Shown here in pieces: positions 10,227-21,755 of a stretch of DNA of 64,000 nt. The DNA comes from Microthyrium microscopicum (taxonomy: Eukaryota; Ascomycota; Dothideomycetes; Microthyriales; Microthyriaceae). The DNA lies in NCBI GenBank assembly GCA_010405405.1, contig MU004232.1, positions 2,313,481-2,377,480 on the forward strand, in the 5' to 3' direction. The notes below the pieces were generated by a model, which saw nothing but the letters and a program-made list of their open reading frames with translations, did no database searches and had not been told where the DNA came from. How positions within the stretch are numbered: position 1 is the first letter of the stretch; the number at the start of each line of letters is the position of its first letter. Both the position numbers and the translations under genes were made by a program.

Positions 10227-11235
10227 TTCAGGAGTTGTGCTGTGTATTGACGTTGTGTTTTGAGTATGTGCTCGGCTTCGTATGTTAAGGGGCTGAGAAC
10301 AGGCTTCTGCTTTTGGAGATCCAAGGATAAAATCACTATACACCTGAGGTTCGAGTACTATAAATATTTTCGAGGTTTGTATCACAAAAAGAGACTGTGT
10401 GGTGTATAAAAGAGATTGAAGGCTTTACCAATGCCATTGTCCACTCAGGTTGTGTGTTGAAGCTGAAAGAAGAATAACATATCAATGCCCTTGTCTTGAG
10501 AACTATGACCTAGGAACAAAGACCAAAATTTCTTTGTCGTTAGTCAAAATGGTGATCCTGTCTCATGTCTCAAACCAGCCACTTAGATGGGTTAATTCAA
10601 TATTTGCATTACTGAGGTTTTTGATATACAGATGAAGATATCTATTCTGATCTACTGAGCTTGGGATATCATTAGAGAATGTTTATCCGCCAGTCTTCGC
10701 TCCAGAGAACCTCACAGAAATCAATTGTTGCCCTCAAATCTTTTGAAATGGGATTTTTTCTAAAACGGCTTTGACGGTACTTTTTCTCGCAACAAAACAA
10801 AAATGTTGCTTCACTTGCTGGAAGAGAGTGGTGATATTGCAGTTGGGTGGTTGAAGTCGGCTCGCTGCATTGTTTACAAATTCAAAATGCGTCAGGGGTA
10901 AAAAGGGGCTTCTCCGTCACAACTCCCTTACCAAAAATCGACTTTAGAGCGCATGCTCACAAGCTCTTCACGTCTGCGCAGGACCCCAGGTGATATGGGA
11001 GTGAATTACTCCTGTTAGAAGATATGAAATTGGGCACCAAAAATTTAGGCAATAAATTGAAAGGACTTTTTCTATTGTTTAACGTGACAACGACCAAGAC
11101 ACAGTGATTGACGGGCACGAGACGAGAGACTACGATGATACATATTTGTTATGTTGCGTTTGAAGGAATTCCGGCTTATACTATTAACTTACCATTTTGT
11201 GAGTTGAGGCTTTTGACGGCCATTCTAAATGAGGC
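10227..11235. other. Intergenic, no supported gene
   Basis: Moderately AT-rich DNA with only short ORFs. It presumably holds the promoter of the upstream-reading small membrane protein and the 3' region of the repeat protein. No repeat or RNA gene was seen. Confidence 0.5.
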
Positions 11236-12075
11236 TCATTTCTGACCGCAGTGAGTTGGGCAGCCAAGGCAGATCGGCTTTTCGACCAGGTCGTGCTTAG
11301 CCTCTGCCACTTGAGAGCGGACATTACCGCGTGCTGCGTTCGAGCTACGAGCTCCCTTGGTGCTTGAAGTTGGCACGGTGGCTGGTCCGGCGAAGCGGGA
11401 GAATTCAAGTCCGTTGACCCGCTTAGCGGTGACTGGAGGAGCAGCAACAGCTGGAGCTTGCTGAGGAGCAGCTGGCTTAGTAGCTTGGGTATGCCGAGAT
11501 GGAGCGAGACCTGTTGGCTTTGGTGGCTTTGGGGCATGCTGAGATGCTACAGGAGCTTTTGGCTTGGGAGCATAACGAGAAGCTTCAAGGCCTGGTTTCG
11601 AGTCATACAGAGGTGTTGCAAGATCTGCTGGCTTTGGGGCATGCTGGGATGCTACAGGAGTTTTTGGCTTTGGAGCATTCTGAGATGCTACAGGAGCTTT
11701 TGGCTTTGGGGCATATCGAGATGCTTCAAGACCTGGTTTTGAAGCATACAGAGATGGTTCAGGACCTTTTGGCTGTGGGCCTTTTGGAGTCTTTGAAGCT
11801 GGCTCAACGAAGGCTTGTACGGTTTCCGCGGGCGGAGTAGTTGTAGCATCTTTGGAGGCCGCAACATATGTGGGCTTTGATGCCAGTGGAATCTGGGGTG
11901 CTTCGTTCGCTACTGGTAGCTTTGGTGAAGTGGTATGTGCAGCAACAGAGCTTGGTTGGGCCTGAGTAGGCGGAGGAGTTAGAGTAGTCGGAGCATATCT
12001 GGAAGACTCAAGTCCTTTGAGGTTAGGAGCCATTGGGTTGGCAGTTTTCGACTTTTGAATTATGTAGCTTTCCAC
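11236..12075 (-). CDS. Pro/Ala-rich repeat protein with GLExSRYA motifs
   Basis: A 279-aa, low-complexity, probably disordered protein. The middle (about residues 110-190) is built of repeats such as GLEASRYAPKPKAPVASQ followed by APKP. The short motif G-L-E-x-S-R-[YF]-A occurs near the N-terminus (GLESSRYAP), twice in the repeats, and again near residue 220 (GLEFSRFA). Looser copies are GPEPSLYA and GLAPSRHT. The C-terminus has CLGCPTHCGQK. No catalytic domain is present. The recurring motif looks like a short linear binding motif, which is my inference. It lies between two single-pass membrane proteins on the same strand. Confidence 0.6.
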   Translation of the reverse strand: MESYIIQKSKTANPMAPNLKGLESSRYAPTTLTPPPTQAQPSSVAAHTTSPKLPVANEAPQIPLASKPTYVAASKDATTTPPAETVQAFVEPASKTPKGPQPKGPEPSLYASKPGLEASRYAPKPKAPVASQNAPKPKTPVASQHAPKPADLATPLYDSKPGLEASRYAPKPKAPVASQHAPKPPKPTGLAPSRHTQATKPAAPQQAPAVAAPPVTAKRVNGLEFSRFAGPATVPTSSTKGARSSNAARGNVRSQVAEAKHDLVEKPICLGCPTHCGQK

Positions 12076-12861
12076 TTTCGAATAGGAGATTGTGTCGCGG
12101 CGGTATTGAGTATTGGAAACAAAAATGACTTAAACCATCGTAATTGTGGTATATGTATGTTCCACAGCTCCCACGATTTTAGTGACAAAGGCATTGTCGA
12201 CAACAGGCGAAAGATTACAAAACAGAAAGAATGTATAAACAAAGAGTTTACTTTATCATTGCGAGGATTGTATTTCACAAAATCTCTAGAGAACAAGGTG
12301 ATGGCGCAGCATAAAACCCTCACTGAAATACAACATATTAGTGGATCGGACAAAGGCATATTCAGCCAATAATTTGGGAAAATGGTACTTCTTTCGAATG
12401 TGTTTAACGTCCAAGTTACGACGTTTAAAGTCCAAGCGACAAGGGGTCAAACTCTATAAACTTAAAACTGCTCTATTTATGCATTTACACACTGTTAACC
12501 TCACCACTCGAGGTCTTTGGCAATTTGACCGGACCACGCCGACTTTTTGCTACAGGCCTGACAGCTGGACTTTTGGTTTTTAGGTACGCGAGATGGCGAT
12601 GTTGGACGATCGGCTTCACTCAGGACGAACAGCTGGGAATCAACATAAATCGAACGCGAATTCAGTTTGATTATTCAAGCAAAATGGATTGAGGTACCAA
12701 AACTTTACTAATCCACTGTAAAGTATTGGATCGAGATAGGCAGTCCGAGATGGAAAGTTGTTAGACGCAATTATAATTGTATTGGTGCAAGAGACGTGGC
12801 TAAAGATAAGCTGATGATAACCTAAAAGTTCCTGGACGAGGAGACGATCTATAAATTGAGC
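12076..12861. other. Intergenic, no supported gene
   Basis: Overlapping ORFs on both strands at 12055-12372 have no recognisable domain and look like chance. The stretch probably holds the promoter of the repeat protein. Confidence 0.45.
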
Positions 12862-13302
12862 TCAGATACGAGACCCCAATGTTCCTCGATAGATAGCAGG
12901 CGGTGCTGCTACTGAGCTAGGCCGCGAAGATCCTTCGGCATCATATTGGAAACAGCGAGCAAGATCGCGATCCATACTATCCCCGGATCTCGGTGAATCC
13001 ACAAGGACAGATAGACGCAGTGGCCTTAGACCCTTCTGCTCCTCAGCTATGCGGAGCTTGTCGCGTCGTGCTCGTTGGTATTCGACGTCGACATGAAGGT
13101 GGTGCCAAAATACAATGGCATCCTGCTTCATAATGTCTCGGCAGTCTACACTGCGACGTATGACTAGCAGGAAGTAGATCAGTGCGGAGGCGAATACGAA
13201 TAGGAAAGATGTGAGCATCGCAACTGCTGCAATAGCACCGTCTGGCCATTGTCCTGAGTAGGTTGGCTGAACCATGTCAGAAGCGGCCGAAGCGGGTGCC
13301 AT
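12862..13302 (-). CDS. Small single-pass membrane protein, unrecognised
   Basis: A 146-aa protein: about 22 polar residues, a transmembrane segment (AIAAVAMLTSFLFVFASALI and on to YFLLVI), a basic RRS stop-transfer stretch, then a cytosolic-looking region with an HHLHVDVEYQRARRDKLR helix and a Ser/Pro-rich tail. No cleavable signal peptide is obvious. I do not recognise a family. It shares orientation and plan with the gene at 9855-10226. Confidence 0.55.
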   Translation of the reverse strand: MAPASAASDMVQPTYSGQWPDGAIAAVAMLTSFLFVFASALIYFLLVIRRSVDCRDIMKQDAIVFWHHLHVDVEYQRARRDKLRIAEEQKGLRPLRLSVLVDSPRSGDSMDRDLARCFQYDAEGSSRPSSVAAPPAIYRGTLGSRI

Positions 13303-13691
13303 TCTGGATATTCTTGCTGTGCTAACGAGTTAGGGGTGTTGTTTCAGGAACGAACCTGGTACTGTGCAATACTGTAGATAATATTACAATGGCCAAGTCT
13401 GTTGGAGTAGCTTAGTTCTACAAGACGAAATACGGGCTATATATTAACATCGTTGGAGATCTAGATGGAAGTAAGAACTGCATAATGTTATTATGGTGGA
13501 TTGTGGACGACTGGTAAACCATGAAAGAAACGTCATCTCCATCAAGGATCGCTCTTTGTTGATAGTGCTAACAATGGGTTTATTTCGATAGTCTTTGTGT
13601 CAAATGAGAGAGTCTTCAGGATTTGGGCAACATGTATTTGATTTTTGAAGGCGTGTGTGATATACCAGGGGCTATAGGAAGGTTTGCTCGC

Positions 13692-16180
13692 TCAACCATC
13701 CAAAGCCTTCAGCAACTCATTCAGCACAGCATCCGTGGTTCTCTTCGACACCACCAATCCACTCATGAAGTACATGACATTTCCAAGCACTCTGGAATGA
13801 ATCATCCAGCCTTTTTCTCCGACCTGGGCTAGTTGGGCCTGTACTCCGGCTGCCGCTGTGCTGTTATATCCGCCCTTGCCAGCTTCCGCCTTCAAGGTCA
13901 CCGCTAACACCGTGCCAAGCGCTATGACACCCTCAACTCGTTTATGTGCTGCGACTTTCCCCACTAAATCGTCTTCCCAGACACACCATAGCTGATCATT
14001 TTCGCTAGCTGCGTATTGAGCCCAGGGCTTCTTTTGCATAGTCTCCAGAGACGTAATCGCAACCTGGCATCCAACTGCGTGTGCGGTATAGCTATGCCCA
14101 TGGAGCAGTGCGCTAGTTTTATCTTCTCCTTCGAAGGATTTGAATATGGACTGGCCAGCCATCGTGGTACAAAGCGGGAGTAACCCACCAGTAAGCAATT
14201 TCGCGTTGACGACTATGTCCGGCATGACATGGGTCAAGTCATTGGTGTTAAATGGTCCCAGGCGATGTAGACCGGCGAACACCTCATCGTGGATGACGGG
14301 GACTCCAGACCATTCTTTTGAACCAGTAGTTCTAGGTGCAGCGGAATTGACGAGCTCCGGTTCGTTGCGGACAAGGTTGACTAAGGCGGCGTGGAAGACA
14401 GGATCCACGAATATCATACCACCAGCACCGAGAAGGATAGGCTCGAGCAGCAGGGCACCGAATTTGGTGCCTTCTGCATTAAGTCTTTTGAGAGTGTCGC
14501 GGATGTATGAAGTGTATTGTTCGTACAGGGTGCTCGAAAATCGCTCTTTCTGGAATATTTCCGGTAGAGCTCTAGCAAAGCCTTTGGTGGCATACGCCTC
14601 TGTTTCAGAGGTCAAGTAAGACTTGAGCTCAGATGGAAATGTAATTGTGTACTTTTGAGGTCCTGTCATGTGAATCTGAGGCGTTGGGAACCAGACTAGA
14701 GGAAATTAGCGACAGTGTTAATGAGTTGACTGACATGATACTTACAACCCTTTGGCCTGTACCATTCCACTTTATCGTTGTATATCGATGGTTCGGAACT
14801 ATCCATGACTCCCATGGTATCACCATGATAGCTTCCTTGAAGGCCCAAAACCTTTACATCGTCTGTTTTATGGTTCCAGCCGTATCTATCACAAGACGCT
14901 CGAAGGGCCATCTTCAAAGCGACTTCCATACCAGTGCTACCATTATCCGAGAAAAATACTCGATCTAATCGTGAGTTGTTGTGTCCTTCAAGTAGTGCTT
15001 CTGTAATCTTAAGAGCCGGCTCATGAATGGCGCCTGCAAACATGACGTGCCCATATCTTCCAGCCGCATATGCTGCTGCGAGTGATAATTCCGGATTCCC
15101 GTGTCCTAGACCTTGAGTCCACCATGAAGCGGATCCATCAACAGCGGCACGCAGAAGAGATTCGGATTTAGACTTTTCGTTCTTCACAAGAGTATCAAAG
15201 TTGTTCTTATACGCAGAGTCAATGACCAAGATATCCTTAGGCTTCAGGTTGGAATGTTGAGTGAATGGATACCAGATCTGCTTGTGTGCGCGTTCAGCCA
15301 TGGAGTCTAGTTCAGTGATTCGATTAGTATGGCCCGACTTGAGCTTATCGAGCACTTTATAGACCATGTCCAGGGATGTAACTTCGGAATAATAGTTCCA
15401 CATATTTTCCATATCCTCTTCTGGGTTCTTCTTGGGTGCAGGCGGTTTGGGCAAAGCCAGTGTTGGAACACCTCGTTCGTCGAAATAGCTTTCCAAATAT
15501 TTGACATTCTGATACTCGTCCTCTTCGAAAATAAGATGAAGAAGTACATCGTATCCGCGAAGTTTCAGAGACTCATATCCCGAGATGGTCGATCCGATAC
15601 CCCCTAAGTGAAAGTCTCCCACGAATAAAACTGGTAGCCGCAATGGACGGTACAGGTCGGCCTGTAAATTGCCTGATGGCGCAGGAGAGAGTACACCGCC
15701 AGCTGTTTCCACGATGGAGACATCGTCTCCTCGCTTAGCACTTTGTAATAGGCGATCATATGTCTTTTCTAGAATTTCAAAGTCTTCCGGGACCTGCAAA
15801 GCATTAGAATGGTGTTTCGATAGGACATAGTCACATACATGGCCTTCAAATCTCGCCGCCAAGTGAGGACTTATGGGCTTTGAAAATTGGAAGATAGTTT
15901 CTGTATTAACACCATCTATAAATTTCGAAATATGACTACGTCACAAATCAGTACCAATGCACTTTGTATGAGACGATGGAAGAAAAGTAACATACCGCCC
16001 ATCAGCATGTTCAATGGCTCCCGTAGACACTGGCTTCAGGTAATTGACCTTTGCTTTTTGTCTCTCGCGAAACGCTTTGCAGAGAATAGTGCTGACAATG
16101 GTCTTGCCCACATTAGTATTGGCACCATAAACCTGAAAGGTCTGCAGGGTCGGCCAAAGCGTCGCTCCAATTCGCTGCAT
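13692..16180 (-). CDS. bioDA: Bifunctional dethiobiotin synthetase / DAPA aminotransferase (BioDA)
   Basis: Four exons give 777 aa: 16180-15996, 15935-15839, 15793-14746 and 14695-13692. The introns are 60, 45 and 50 bp. Intron 2 (45 bp) has no stop in frame and would be read through by a simple ORF caller. The N-terminal third is dethiobiotin synthetase (BioD) with the P-loop GANTNVGKT at 19-27 and an ETAGGVLSP motif. The rest is the PLP-dependent 7,8-diaminopelargonate aminotransferase (BioA), with GSASWWTQGLGHGNPEL, Asp in IHDEVF (about 580) and the PLP lysine in NAKLLTGG (about 609). The fused enzyme makes DAPA from KAPA, then dethiobiotin, in mitochondria of plants and probably of fungi. 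BioB and BioF lie about 15.6 kb away. Confidence 0.95.
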
Positions 16181-17087
16181 CCTGAACGTCGTCTCAATTC
16201 CACATTAGCACAATGAACTGGCAACAGATGCTCCTCATCAAATTCGGCCTCAATGTTCGTAACGCGAAGCGGGGAAGGGCCAAGAGAGAAGCTGGTGGTT
16301 GGTTTGAAGCAAGGTGCGGTTGTGCATGTAATTTCCAGGGTTGTTGACGTTGGGAAGGCTCACACTAATGCGGCTGTTGAACGCCTCTCGGCCCAATTGG
16401 GTGGACCCTGAGGATTGGCTCGGTACTTTTACGCTTATTGGATGAGATCTGCAGCATAAGGCTGAAATTGTTTTGTAGTAAGCTTAAGGTTAGAGAGAAT
16501 TATATTCTCGGTCCGACTGCGAAGCATGCAATCTGCTAGTGTCATGGCTCATTATGATACAAATATCAACTATTATGTGCTAAGAACAGATATTGGAATT
16601 ATTTCATACAAGCAAAGAGTGAATATGGTTAACTGTTTGATATTCGATACTACAGGAGGCTGACTAGAACTATGTTTCATGCACTATTACAGGACTTTTG
16701 ATCAACCATTGCACTAAAGTTTTTGTCAGAGCCCAAGATAAAATAGGAATTCTGTCTTTCAACCAGACTCTGTAAGCAGAAAAGAGACAGGAAGAGTAGG
16801 TAGGTAGCTTGCAATGATGCAGTAACCTAAAAGGCCAAAATCTCCAACTGGTCTCAAACAGTAGGCATTAGTACCTAGTGAGAATAACTTTCATATCCAG
16901 ATTGTCAGTTGATGAGATGTTACTATTTGGCCATTTCAATGCTGCTTTATTCACATCACCAATACATATGACTCCAAGGACATTGTCACCCGTGATTTTT
17001 TGCTTTATAACACATGAACTGCTTTCAGACCTCCTTCTCAGTATCCCAAACCTCCATCATACGAGTCTCTCACACACCAACTTCAAA
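16181..17087. other. Intergenic between BioDA and a small Cys-rich gene
   Basis: It contains the BioDA promoter and AT-rich spacer. A TTTATAA element at about 17004 lies 80 bp before the next start codon. Nothing else was recognised. Confidence 0.5.
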
Positions 17088-17381
17088 ATGGAGGAAGATC
17101 TCCTCACCCTATGGAATTACAAGCACGAATACGCTGTAGACTCTACACAAAGCCACTGGACATGTCCCTGCCACTTTAGCAGCGACGCATTCTGGTTCCT
17201 CAATGGGACCAGATGTAAAAATCGCTGCGAAACATGTTCAGTGCAGCAGTGCGCGATTGCCTGCTTGAACAACGCTGAGCCAGCGAAAGCCATGAAGAGG
17301 ATTGATGGAAAGTGGCAAGTAGTGGAAATTGCAGAGAGATGGGATGATGAAGGAGACGTAATATGGAGTGGCTCTGAATAA
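17088..17381 (+). CDS. Small cysteine-rich protein, CxCH type
   Basis: A 97-aa ORF starts in a good context (CAAAATGG), 80 bp after a TATA-like element. It has seven cysteines: C26-x-C28-H, then C43-x3-C47-x2-C50-x4-C55-x3-C59. This spacing suits a small zinc-binding or disulfide fold. There is no signal peptide. The C-terminus is acidic. The frame extends upstream to 16878 without added support. I know no family with this pattern. Two further CxCH-containing fragments follow within 1.3 kb. Confidence 0.5.
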   Translation: MEEDLLTLWNYKHEYAVDSTQSHWTCPCHFSSDAFWFLNGTRCKNRCETCSVQQCAIACLNNAEPAKAMKRIDGKWQVVEIAERWDDEGDVIWSGSE

Positions 17382-19064
17382 AGACACGTCGTTTTCTGTA
17401 ATTGGTTATAGAAGCTATGATGTGTGTGTATAAGCTCCGTGACATATCTGAAGAGCCATCAAAAAACCGGCAAAATTGAACAAACGAATGACGAAGAAAA
17501 CAGTCAATTCTAGAGCACGCTGCTTATTTGGTCATCTCCTCGACAATTCTACCACAAACTGACCAGCAAGAGGAGGTACATAAGCCACTAACGATCGTAT
17601 GTAAGTCAAAATGACTTGCTCTCTAAACTCAACGCTCCGTAGACAGAAATTTGATCCAAACAAACCAGCAGTTCCCCATTATGCAACCGAATCGCTCGTA
17701 TGGCCCTACGCGCTTCAGTGACCGGCCTGATGCCATGCAACAATGGGAAGATAGGACCATTACCAACGACTATTTGAAATGCTCATGCCATCTGTACTAT
17801 TCCGGCAACTCATATCTTATTTCCCCAAAGTCCAACAGCATTGTCGTCAACAGTGCAATCTATGCTCCGTTGTACCACCTATGCTATATCAAATTTGTCA
17901 TATACTAATTGGAACTATAGAGAAGACAGTGTTTCTTCCATCTCCAGCTACGCTTCCCTTGGGCAAGATTCATGTACGGTCCGAAGCAGGTCAATGTAAT
18001 GTAAAGGATAGAGAATATGGGAACGATGGGGATGATGACGCGCTACTGTAACAGACTTTTGGCAGAATGCAGCTATAGAGACTGGTAGAATTCACATTGA
18101 CTGATAAGCTCCTTTGATACAAAGAACTGGTGATCAGGACCGCCTGTGGAGCAGACACAGCTTTGCAATAGTGAATAACACTCAAAAGCGACTATATAAT
18201 CTAGTCAATTATGTTCTGCATGCTCCAACGTTCAGTCCGTATTGCGTATACTAGGTATCAATATCAGCGCCACATTCCACAAGGCTACAAATCATCCACG
18301 ACAAGCCATTATCATGCAATTTGATGCACTACAACCATGTGAAGGCAGGTCATGCCAGGTGGCTACAAGACCTGTGCATGCCATATTGACGCCATCGCCG
18401 TACCCAACAACCAATTCCGCTTACGTGTACTAAGATTCTGCTCACCAAGCTGCAAGATATGGCATGTACGTTCGAGCACTCAAGTAGCCCCAAAAAACGA
18501 CCAGCCACGAACTAAATTACCGGGCAAACGTTGCTGCAAACTGACTGTAGCAAACCTTAAATGGGTGGGTGGGACAACCGAATACGATTCCAAGATCGAT
18601 AGATTTCACGTCTATTCACGGGGCCGACGCATTGAGCCATCACAGCAAGTCCGAAGGAGAGTAAACTGGTTGTTAATAAGTTTGTTTTGATGAAGTGACT
18701 ATAAGAATATATGTCCATGTCCATGGGAGAAAAGAAAGGCCCAACGAGGACAACCCAAACACCGACTTTTTTTGAATATTCCCAATAATGCTGCTGAATA
18801 TACACAAACAGCCGAGACCAACCGCTAGTAATACCGCAGTTTCAAACCGGAAGATGCTACATTCGATGTTTTTCGCTTTCTGTTAAGTGAGGTGGTTAGA
18901 GTAGTTCAATGGAAAGAGTTGAAGCAATAAGAAATAATTGAATGTCGCGAGAGTCGTTGAAGCAGACAAAAAGTTGAAGGGAAGAAAAAAAGGAGAAATA
19001 AAGTAGAGACAAGGATAGAAGAGGAGGTCAAGACGATTGACCACCAACAGAAGATTTGACTCCA
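17382..19064. other. Region with two CxCH-containing gene fragments
   Basis: Near 17780-17830 on the + strand the reading KCSCHLYYSGNSYL, and near 18370-18460 TCACHIDAIAV followed by CSPSCKIW, resemble the CxCH and CxxxC parts of the gene at 17088. Their frames are short and their starts and introns could not be resolved. They may be decayed or multi-exon relatives. From 18700 to 19064 I see only AT-rich 3' flank of the KH gene. Confidence 0.3.
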
Positions 19065-20619
19065 TTACGTTGTCAAACCCTCCATAAGATCTAAAGTCTT
19101 CACAGGAGCGTTATTGTGTTGCTTGAACTCACCAAGCCGAGAATAGAGCATATACAATGCCATCTGGTTGCATTCCTGGGTGCCGGTGATCGTTACGAGG
19201 CGCTCGTTGCTGTTGTCTTGTGGTTCGTTGATCTTGATGACACTTCCAGAAAGTTGACGAATCTCATTGATCTTGGCACCACCTTTACCAATGATTGCAC
19301 CAACCATATCATTTGGAATGTAGATCTGTTGGGTAATAGCCTGACCGGGAACAGCGTTGGGCATGGCTTGCGTTGGCGTCGCGGCATGTTGGCCAACCTG
19401 TGAAGCAGCATGTCCATATTGCTGCTGTGCTTGCTGTGGAGCGGCCGAGTAGTTGCCCATGTTAACTGCTCGAGGTGAGCCAGGACCATATGGAGCTACG
19501 GCTTGAACTTGTTGCTGTGCCTGAGGAGGCTGGCCGTGTAAGTATGGCATGCCATATGGGTTAGCAGGAGTACGCTGACCACCTTGATTATTGTGACGAC
19601 GGAAGTTGTCTGGATGACCCCATTGACCTCCGGCGGCTTGTGGAACATATGGCACAACCTGGAGCCCACCTGGAACAACGCTTGCAGGAGCTCCACTGCG
19701 AGTAGCATATGCAGATGCAGCTGGTCCTCCAAATCGTTCCCCAAGTTGCTCAACCAAAGTGCTGCCCACATAGTAGGTTGCAATGTGAACAGCATCAGCA
19801 ACGCCAAGCACGACAAGGGATCGCTCTGTTGACAGAGGTAGTGGAGATTCCGAAGCATTAAGACGAGCACCCGAGGCGTCTTGGATCTCGCGAATGCGAA
19901 CTCCACCTTTACCAATGATGGAGCCGATGAGAATGTGCGGGATCAGAAGACGAAGTGGATAGGTCTTTGATTGCGGGGTGGAAGACTCCTCAAGCGTCTC
20001 ATTATTCAGAGTTCGAATAATGAGACCAAAAGCCTAGAAGATTAGTCGAATACTCGGAAGATAGAGAAAAGATGAATACCTTTGCAACAGCATCAACTGG
20101 GCCGCTAACAGTGAGAATGCGCTCAACGGCGCCACGGGTGTAATCAGAGACTGTGCACTTTGCGCCTGACATGCGTCGAATCAATGTGACATTTTCACCA
20201 CCTTTGCCAATGACAGTCGCGGCCTCCGCACTGGAGATAATGGAACGAATATGAAGCCACTGACTCTCATCCTGGGGTGCTCCCGAGGTAGTAGACATTG
20301 TGGTTATTCCATTGGAGCCAGCGACTGGAATGGGTGCCTTGAGATCCTGAGTGGCTCCAGCTTGAGTTGCGGCAGTTGAAGAGCCATTGTGAGTTGGAAT
20401 TGGCTGGGGTTCGTCCTCGCGTTTAATAGGGACTTCATTGCCAGTCATCGGGTTCACAGGAAGAGAAACATCTGGTTCTGGGGTCGGGTCTCTTATGACC
20501 TTATCTAGTGCCGGACGCTTAGCCTCTGGTTGTTCTCCTGCACCAGACGGAGATGATGGTTCCTCCAGAGGTCGCTTCTGCGAAGGTTGAGCTGTGGCTG
20601 TTGATGGAGAGTCCGCCAT
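19065..20619 (-). CDS. Triple KH-domain RNA-binding protein (Rnc1/Pbp2-like)
   Basis: Two exons (20619-20080 and 20033-19065) with a 46-bp intron give 502 aa. The first 115 residues are disordered, with a basic QKRPLEEP-type nuclear signal. Three KH domains follow, each with the RNA-binding GxxG loop: GKGG at about 138-141, 221-224 and 429-432. A Gln/Ala/Pro-rich linker separates KH2 from KH3. This is the architecture of hnRNP-K/PCBP relatives such as fission-yeast Rnc1 and budding-yeast Pbp2 and Hek2, which bind pyrimidine-rich mRNA and control stability or localisation. Divergent from the CENP-K-like gene, with an unusually long (about 1.1 kb) shared upstream region. Confidence 0.9.
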
Positions 20620-21755
20620 TGTGAGAAATTGGTTGTAAGTTGAATCCGTGTAAGTATCACTGGTTAAATTTTGTCGAAAACTCTGGTTGTAAAATCACCA
20701 GAACTTTAGGTTGAGCAAAAGCGAATAGATTTGATCTCTTGTTATTCTGGAAGCTTTCTACGTACAGCTGGGTGTAGTCGAGGAGGAATTGGGTCGGCGA
20801 GAAAGCAGTCGGGAGCAGGATGGTGCAAGGAGACTTGTGGTGGAAAGGAGACGAAGCTGTGAAGGGACGAATCCAAGTGCTGGTGATGGTTGGGAGAACA
20901 GGCTGTGCTGGAAGTTCGGAAACGGAGCCAGTGAAGGATTGCTGAAAGCTTGCTGGGGAATGGAAGCAAACTTTCGATGAAGGCAACGGTTATCTTGTCT
21001 GGTTCGATGCCAGAGAAAAGAGCCGCACCACCAAAGGAACAAATGGTGGGATGACAAACAGTGAAGGAAAGAAAGCGGTCGATTGAAGGTCGTGAAGGAT
21101 GAAAGAGAAGGCGAATTGATGGATGGAGTTGATGTAGAGGATGCAGAGGATGTAGGAGGGATAGCTACTAGTAGTGAAGAGGAATTGAGCTTTATATCAA
21201 TCAGCAAACCTTGAGTTCTCTGAGTTCTCCTTTAGCCTTCCTCAGTAGGAGAATGTATTAGCACTAGGTCAGGGCGACTGGAAAGTCTAGGGAAGCGCAA
21301 GCCGGATTTAGAGCAGTCGCAGCAGTAACTGGGCAGATAAATGAAACCTCAATAGTGATGAAGTAGGAGCTTTTGACGGGTTGACGATTGAAATCGCAAG
21401 GTGGAGTTGTGAAGAGGAGAAGGTGTTGAAAGTGGTGCAAGTCTTTTCGGCATTTCGGTTTCCATTTTGATTGGCCAAAGTCGGCCCGACTACTCAATCG
21501 AGTTAGCATCTCTCGCGTCTGAAGGTGTAATAAGTACTAACAGCAAACGCCCAAGACATGGCAAATACAACAATCGTTCAAGCAAAATTGAGAACCAAAA
21601 AGACCAAGTTGCCAGTAGTGTTGTTTTACTTACGTCACGCGATCTTGATGCGGTTCTTTTTTAGGACAAGTTAGCTACGAAAAGTCTTGGACAAACGACT
21701 TTGTTCAGAGTATCAAAACCGACAGACGCGTCAAGCACGCGACAAATTCTTGAAA
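20620..21755. other. Shared upstream region of two divergent genes
   Basis: On the minus strand the 600 bp before the KH gene is rich in CT tracts and open in several frames, which is typical of a long fungal 5' leader. No domain is seen in those frames. The + strand promoter of the kinetochore gene should lie near 21500-21700. Confidence 0.45.

Noticed and set aside
20657-21207. Ser/Pro-rich minus-strand ORFs upstream of the KH gene
   Set aside because: Low-complexity CT-rich leader sequence, open in several frames at once, with no domain.
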